Assembly (NCBI GenBank): GCA_014905825.1
Contig: JACGCN010000008.1
Location: 1,426,001-1,490,000, forward strand
Direction: 5' to 3'
Source: Lyophyllum atratum
Taxonomy: Eukaryota; Basidiomycota; Agaricomycetes; Agaricales; Lyophyllaceae
DNA: 64,000 nucleotides
This document shows positions 58,245-64,000 of the stretch, in pieces; position 1 is the first letter of the stretch; every line of letters starts with the position of its first letter. The notes beneath the pieces were generated by a model. That model did no database searches, had not been told where the DNA came from, and was given only the letters and a program-made list of their open reading frames with translations. A program made the translations under genes and the position numbers.

Positions 58245-60423
58245 TCACCTATCATAATCCGGCTCCGTACAAACCACCTCCCCAATCCTGTTCGTCAACC
58301 ACGCCACCACATCATCGCCCAAACTCGCACAATCGTACAGCTCAAGCGACTTGAGCCTCGCAGGCATCACCCCATTCACCGACCCGCTCCCACTCGCCCC
58401 ACCGCCACTCAAGGACGGATTCCGCGCCTCGACCATCTGCACGAGCTTCACCACGCCCTCGCTATGCGCATGGCAGTTCCGCATGCCCAGCACTTCGAGC
58501 TTCGGGCACCCCCACGCAGACATCTGGTTGGTGTCGTCGTCTGGCCTGCCGAGAGCCGCGAGTAGCGGCTCGAGCGGCGTGCCTCCGATGTGCAGGGTCT
58601 GCAGATGCGCGAGGTCGGCTAGGAGGGCGGTCCATGAGATGACGATCCCGCTGGGGCCGTAGTAGAAGGAGGAATTGGAGGAGGAGGTGCCGTAGGCGAT
58701 GGAGAGGTGCGTTAGAGAGGGCTTGTTGGATCGCGTCAGGAGGTTGGAGATGGTATCTTCGATTGGCTCGCGCGCTTCTATGTCGAGGGTCAGGTCGGTG
58801 AGGGAGGGGAGGGCGAGGACGTCCACGAGCTGGCTGAGGATGAAGTGTCCGCCAATGTGGAATGTTTTGACATGGGAGAGGGTGGTGGGTGTCAATGGTA
58901 GCACAGCGGGTAGGACACCTTGGAAATGGAGGGTGAGGGATTCGAGCGAAGGGTTGTTCGCTATTATGTAGAGGATTCGATCAAGTGGGAGGTGTGAGGT
59001 GGGAAGAGCTCGGAGACTCAAGGTGTGGAGATTTGTGCGGAGCATAGGGGATGACCATTTGAATGGGGTGTATTGAAGTGTCAGAGTTTGAAGCTTCGGT
59101 AGCACGAGTGTCGCGTTCTGCGGTGCGTTCGGGAGCCATTGCCACTCCGGGTAAAATGCAGCTTCGGCACTGGAGACTTCGAATTCCTTCAGAAGAGGTG
59201 CGTCACCTATCAAAGATGGGATCCGCGAATCATCAGGTCATGATTGTGGAGAAAGAAAGCTGAGCTAGCTCACCACTGATAGACTTAAGTGCTGCCATCG
59301 ATGTAAACTGTTTGTCAAATCTAAAAATAAACCTTTCCCAGCGGTGCATCTGCTCTGCGAGGTAATAAATAGCGATATGTCCCCAATGGAGACTCGATCG
59401 CGACGACTGGGACCCGCGACGATCAGTGGAATGATGAGGAGAGATCCAAGTGTGGTCCAATCCTCCTGGGGAAGGAGGCAGAATGATAGGCGTTTGGGCG
59501 GGAGGGAGAATCGCTATCCCCGCGGGAGAAAGAGGCGCGTGAGGGAGCACATAATGAGTCGCCATTCCATGATTGTGAGCAAACGACATTGACCAGGGTG
59601 GCGGGCTTGGCGTGCGAGAGAGAGACAGTCGTCGACGTCTTGAGGGCGATTCAGAGGCCGAGCTGCTACTCGTGACACGGAGGAAGATTTCGATGTCAAG
59701 AGGCACCGAGTCACCTGAGCGTTCCAGCCATAGACGAATGGTGTCGGCCGAGGCATGTTGCGTCGTGAGAAGACGGATCTGTGGGCGCATGTCAGCTCAA
59801 AATGCTCGTACAATGAGCGACGGAGAAGCTGATCGAACGGGGCCGAGCAGCCCGTCAGGCTTCCGAGCCTATTCTGCAAGGGTGATGCTGCAGTGCGCAG
59901 GTGTCATGCCCTCGATGCCAACGATGGGCAAAGAACCACACAGTCTGATGAAGATAAGACCTTGGGTCATCTGACACAGGTGCCGTGGCGTGGACGTGAA
60001 ATTCAACGGCTGCTCGTAGCCCTGAAATGCAGAAGAGATACAACCGCTACATACCTTCGACCAAATTGTGGGCATCCGCAGTGTAAGTCTCCTCCATGAA
60101 GGGCACACAGCGGAGAGCACCCATGCACAGCACGGATGGTCCTCAAAACTCCAGAGGAAAATGTCCCTGAGCAGCTCTACAGGGAGTCTGCGGATCGGGC
60201 TAAGGTATGCCATTGCTTGTGAGGCCTGCTCCTCCAGGATTGCGCGCTCGTTCTGCATCTCGTCGATCATGAATTTTGATTCACGGACTATCTGAGCCAG
60301 GGCCGCCTCTGCGGCGTCGATTTTCGTACTTAATTCGGAGACTGAGGAGCGGGTTGTGCTGAGTGCCTGCCGCGCGTCCGCTAGGGACAAGTCCGTGGGT
60401 GGGTCCGGGAAATGGCAAGACAT
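58245..60423 (-). CDS. F-box protein with coiled coil and leucine-rich repeats
   Basis: Minus-strand gene with three or more exons. The start MSCHFPDPPTDLSLADARQA is followed by a heptad-like helix (STKIDAAEAALAQIVRESKF) and the F-box RRLPVELLRDIFLWSFEDHP, then SAVCPSWRRLTLRMPTIWSK. The middle exon contains ASADTIRLWLERSGDSVPLD, a Ser/Arg-rich stretch and EQMHRWERFIFRFDKQFTS. The last exon, about 320 residues, begins MIGDAPLLKEFEVSSAEAAF and has repeats such as LPKLQTLTLQYTPF, NPSLESLTLHFQG, LPSLTDLTLDIEA, LAHLQTLHIGG and CPKLEVLGMRNCHAHSEGV. This is the commonest basidiomycete F-box layout and differs from the pair at 12.5-16.5 kb. It probably acts in SCF ubiquitin ligases. The splicing between 59790 and 60060 is not resolved. 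Confidence 0.82.
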
Positions 60424-60778
60424 GGAGGAAGGATGGTAAGTGGCAAAGGGGAAACAGGGTGTCAATAGGAAGACTCATACACCCGCGCCATTTGAGTTGT
60501 TCGAAATGAAATGCACTTTGTAACTCCGCTTTTGGACGAATAAGGAAGTCGGTGCCTAATTATCCAAAGGGTGATAAGCTGTTGTGTACAGCTACATGGT
60601 AACAGGTTGTTGCCACCAACGACTACCAACGTCCTTGTCATGGCGTTTGTATTCGACTTTTGTTTCTATGAGGGGGCTTTTTGTCTCGAAGACGGCATGG
60701 ATTTAGACAAAATGAGTACAAAATATTATGCTGAGCGTCAGTTGTAATTTTACATCGTAGTGCATGGCGAGCCCCGGC
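60424..60778. other. spacer, no gene seen
   Basis: 355 bp with the promoter of the F-box gene and the 3' flank of the TFIIA gene. Confidence 0.35.
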
Positions 60779-61306
60779 TCATTTTTTCCCTGCCTCAATC
60801 GCATCCCCGTTCTTGCAAGCGATGATCTTGATCCGCGGGGCGTTGACTATCTCGTTCGACTCCATCTTAAACGACGGGTTCTTCACAATGAACGTCCAGA
60901 CGTCATCGCAGAGTCGGTATGTGTGCAGGTGACCCTATATCGATGTCAGTCTGACGGGTAAGCACAGTGGCGGGTAAGACGCACCTTCAGGGTGGTCTTC
61001 GTTTTGACCTGCTTCACCATTGTGTCTGCCAGCGACTTGTCAAACTGCAAGGGTACCACATGAGCATCCGACTTCCCAACAGGTCCGCGAAACCACACAA
61101 CCCAGAGAGACCACGAACCTGCTGCAAAACCTTCATAGCCAACTGCGGTGTGATAGCCCCGCTAGTAATGAGCTCGTCGAGGGAGTCTGTGAGCGCCATT
61201 CCGATGCTGAAAGTGGTGGCGTTGCCACCGATTCGTAAGAAAATCAATAAATTTGGGAGACAACATACGAGGAACCCCGATAGAACTCGTAGTACGCTGA
61301 CGCCAT
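60779..61306 (-). CDS. TOA2: transcription initiation factor IIA small (gamma) subunit
   Basis: Four exons. The spliced protein is about 110 residues: [13 protein letters not shown], then [60 protein letters not shown] and [20 protein letters not shown], ending [13 protein letters not shown]. This matches TFIIA-gamma/Toa2 from end to end: a four-helix N-terminal bundle and a beta-barrel that binds TBP and DNA. Length is normal for the family. It stabilises TBP on the TATA box in RNA polymerase II preinitiation complexes. All parts are intact. Confidence 0.95.
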
Positions 61307-62693
61307 GGTGTATCCGAAGAATCTGTCGATAACAACGAGCAGCAGATGTGGATTCGTTGACCAGAGCAATGAGTTTCTGGCCAAGCTGACTCAGGCGCGC
61401 CCGATAGACAGGTGGAGGTTGAGGACCATTATGTCACGTCACTGCGTGACACCGTGATTGGCAATTCCTTTTCATCCCCACCACCTAGTCCTCCCACTCG
61501 AAAATGTACATCATGATCCAACGTCTACAATGAAGTCCTCCAACTAGATGGCTTTGCAACGCCGCTCCATACACCTGTCGGCCTAGGCTTAATCCAGGCT
61601 CTTCAGCAACTCACGTTCGAAGACGATCACGACCAAAGGACGGGGGTCGATGCTCTTCTTACACCAACGTGTGCCGTTCAGCGACAGCTCAGAGTTCCCA
61701 ATTTCTTCGCCCGAGTCCGGTGTTCGGACGCCGTCCCGTTTATAGGAATGAAAAGGCTGTACCCGACATTCGGGGCCCTGTCTAGACGAGATCAAACGCC
61801 ACCGAAAGCCATTCAATACGTCCCACGAAGTGCATTCCAATCTTTAGCTCCGACAGGAGTGACCGGGACGTGTGTGTACATCCGCTTCATGATGTGTAGC
61901 AAACTCGGCAAGCTGCTACGAATCCCTCGCCGAATATGTTGAGCAAGCTCCCGCATAAGCTGGAGGTCTAATCATCAAGGTATGTACAATTGATATCGTC
62001 ATTGCTTTTGAGGCTCACAGACTGATAGGATTCCGGGCCATGGCACAACAGATCGTCTTCCCAAAAGCCGGCATGACCGGCTACTCCATCCCTTAACTTT
62101 TAGAAGTCGTGGCACCTATAGCTATGATAGGCTCCCGAAGTTCAACTTTCCGTGTGCGCCAGCGGCACTGATCGAGCGCTGTGTTTGATGGAGCGGCCAC
62201 CGCCTGCCGCCTGCTCGAAGCCGCCGAGACATAATATCGCCGACAGGTGATCTATATTCCTTCAGATTGTTGTTCTGCGCTACTCGTCGTAGATGCTCCA
62301 AGGTCTCAACTCTTGAGGTCTCTTGTGTAACACGCTCTCATTGTTTAAATAGCTTGTACCAATGTCATCAAACCAAGTTCACAACGATGCCTTACATGTA
62401 ACCATGTGATTCATGAACGTTTGAACCTCCGTTGCCGCGCTTGTCTGTCTGCCGTTGTTGTCAAGTGTCCCATCTGCCAACGTGAGCGTTGCTCCTATTT
62501 TTAGCCTTGGCAAAGTTGACGCTTTTTATTCTCTTGTTCCTTCCATCGCCGGAGCACAGCGTGCCCTGCTCCCTCCCCGCTCTCCATTTCTCTCCGTTCT
62601 TGTCCTTGTCTTGCTTTTTGTTATATATCCCTCGAAGGGACTATCTCATTCCTCTCCCATATCTTCGTTCACAACAAGTTCAAGTTGCTGACT
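61307..62693. other. long stretch with one unidentified open frame
   Basis: 1.4 kb upstream of the TFIIA gene and of the proline-rich gene. Apart from the open frame at 61517-61942, no coding content is recognised. Confidence 0.3.
61517..61942 (+). pseudogene. unidentified open frame, possible gene fragment
   Basis: The frame stays open for about 140 codons and reads like protein (LDGFATPLHTPVGLGLIQAL, QQLTFEDDHDQRTGVDALL, AVPFIGMKRLYPTFGALSRR), but the first in-frame ATG comes only after about 77 codons and no family is recognised. It could be an exon, a decayed gene or chance. Confidence 0.25.
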
Positions 62694-63386
62694 ATGCGCT
62701 GCGCGCTCAAGAACGTCCTTCTTCTCTGCTTCCTTTCGTCAGCGATCGGTCTGGCATCTGCGGTGAACTGCACGCCCACTGACGACGACGGCACTCCCCT
62801 CACTTCATCGAAAGATGCGGGAGACTTCGTCACATGTGTGTACAGCGGAGCGGGAGCATGTACCTATTTCCCATCTGTATGTTTCGCTTCTCATTCGACT
62901 AGATGCATTGAGAGCTAATGAACTCCTAGGATGGCTCCTTCTCGTCTGGGTCAAGCGCATGCCCACCAGGTCTACCCCAGGGTGCTGGTGGTGGCGGCGA
63001 CCCGTACGTCCTTTACTTTCAGAAGCCCGTCCACAACTAACAGCCGTCTTTTCAGAGCGACCACCACGCCAGTCCCACCACCGGCGACGCCTACGCCTCC
63101 GCCTCCACCCCCAGTAACCACACCGCCTCCCCCACCTCCAGCAACCACACCACCGCCGCCGCCGCCGCCGCCAGCGACTACGACGTCTACTCCTGTTAGT
63201 GATGTCCCATCCATAACCCCGACGACCCTGGTCACGATCACAACTCCTACGACCTCGGCGACCGCTACTGGTACAAATTCCGCTGCTGCACCCCCACCAT
63301 CAAACGCTGCACTGCCTCGCGGCGGTAATGGCGCCTTGGCTGTGATGGGTTTGGCAGGAGTGGTTGCGGGAATCAATCTCCTCTAA
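62694..63386 (+). CDS. small secreted proline-rich protein, probably GPI-anchored
   Basis: Three exons. The signal peptide is MRCALKNVLLLCFLSSAIGL followed by ASAVNC. The short N-terminal domain has four or more Cys (VNCTPTDDDGTPLTSSKDAG, DFVTCVYSGAGACTYFPS, SSGSSACPPGLPQG), suggesting disulphides. A proline run (TPTPPPPPPVTTPPPPPPAT and following) and a Ser/Thr-rich stretch follow. The C-terminal hydrophobic segment GALAVMGLAGVVAGINLL ends the protein without a charged tail, which fits GPI addition. A wall or surface protein is likely; no enzyme activity is visible. The intron pair 62879-62932 and about 63002-63056 gives a continuous frame. Confidence 0.8.
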
Positions 63387-64000
63387 GCAACGGCACTGGG
63401 TTGTTGATCTTTAGGCATCGGACATATGTGCCTCAGTTCGAAGTCACTGTGCGGGAGGAGGAAGGTGTTTGGTCGGGGGGCTTCTGGATGTTGGCTAACA
63501 AGGTTTTTGAGAAGGAGGACTATCATGCGAAGGCTTGTACGGAAGGACTGTTACTGTTATTGCTTACAAGTTACATAGGACTATGGAATTCAGGCAGTCT
63601 TGACTCTACCGTGTTGGATTGCGGAGGGTACCTCTGAAATATCCAACCTGTTATGACTGGGAGATGCTCGTAGTTCAAGGAATGGTGAGTCGTTGATTGT
63701 ACTTAACCCTACTGGGTTTCGATGGAGAGATACAAGTTGTGATACCATTATATCGACTGGAAGGCACGAAGGAAATGTACTACTGATGGCAAGTAGGTAG
63801 GTACATGGGACTTGGACTAAGCCAACTGCCTTGTCTATGTTACCAAGAGATTGCGCAACTAGTAAGAGCCCAAGCGGCACGGAAGCAGATCTGAGCTGGG
63901 AAGAGGCACGTGACTGTTTACATGAAGTGATATTTTTAACCTCCAGGGCCCACTGGCACATCCTCTGTTGAGCGTTGAACTTGACGTAGACCAAGAAGCG
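63387..64000. other. 3' flank, no gene seen
   Basis: A 134-codon minus-strand frame (63590-63994) runs near the right edge without recognisable content. Confidence 0.3.

Noticed and set aside
62391..62475. Cys-rich piece resembling a RING finger (CNHVIHERLN, CRACLS, CPIC)
   Set aside because: It covers about 30 codons, has no start or gene around it, and spacing does not fit RING.
1..64000. CRISPR arrays, bacterial operons, intact transposons or viral genes
   Set aside because: No regular spacer arrays, ribosome binding sites, transposase, reverse transcriptase or integrase motifs were seen.

Overview
The window looks like nuclear DNA of a filamentous basidiomycete, probably an Agaricomycete. 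Genes are dense, on both strands, and mostly cut by many 45-60 nt GT..AG introns. Several families are typical of mushroom-forming fungi: DUF6533 seven-TM proteins, F-box/leucine-rich proteins with a coiled-coil N terminus, a DUF7330-like protein, Kre9/Knh1-like GPI proteins and a basidiomycete GT61. I support 28 protein genes (one cut by the left edge), two intron-containing tRNA genes and three decayed genes. Gene models were spliced by eye, so single exon borders may be off.

Layout. 0-10 kb: a seven-TM receptor-like gene (cut by the left edge), PUS3 tRNA pseudouridine synthase, tRNA-Pro(CGG), COP9 subunit CSN5, COQ3, and a second member of the same seven-TM family. 11-19 kb: ribosomal protein eL20, two tandem F-box paralogues, a mitochondrial oxidoreductase-like protein and a DUF7330-like protein. 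19-31 kb: an aromatic/quinate catabolism region holding maleylacetate reductase head to head with an intradiol (hydroxyquinol type) dioxygenase, an F-box relic, an APH-like kinase, then a quinate/shikimate dehydrogenase head to head with a quinate-type MFS permease. 32-34 kb: tandem cyclophilins and a frameshifted relic. 35-42 kb: a large two-RRM protein with Q/H/N-rich tails, a GPI cell-wall protein and tRNA-Gln(TTG). 43-58 kb: a DUF6533 gene, an acidic protein of unknown function, a GT61 glycosyltransferase, an amidase, and a second DUF6533 gene followed by a decayed copy. 58-64 kb: an F-box/LRR protein, the TFIIA small subunit and a proline-rich GPI protein.

Most interesting unit: the 19-31 kb block holds two divergent gene pairs whose products bracket a known route (quinate uptake and oxidation, later protocatechuate to hydroxyquinol, ring cleavage to maleylacetate, reduction to 3-oxoadipate). 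The shared promoter of the quinate pair carries three adjacent perfect palindromes, two with CCG..CGG cores, in a 53-bp stretch; these are candidate operators. The middle steps of the route are not in the window, so a pathway cluster is an inference. Other themes are local duplication with decay (seven-TM, DUF6533, F-box, cyclophilin) and low-complexity expansion in the RRM protein.
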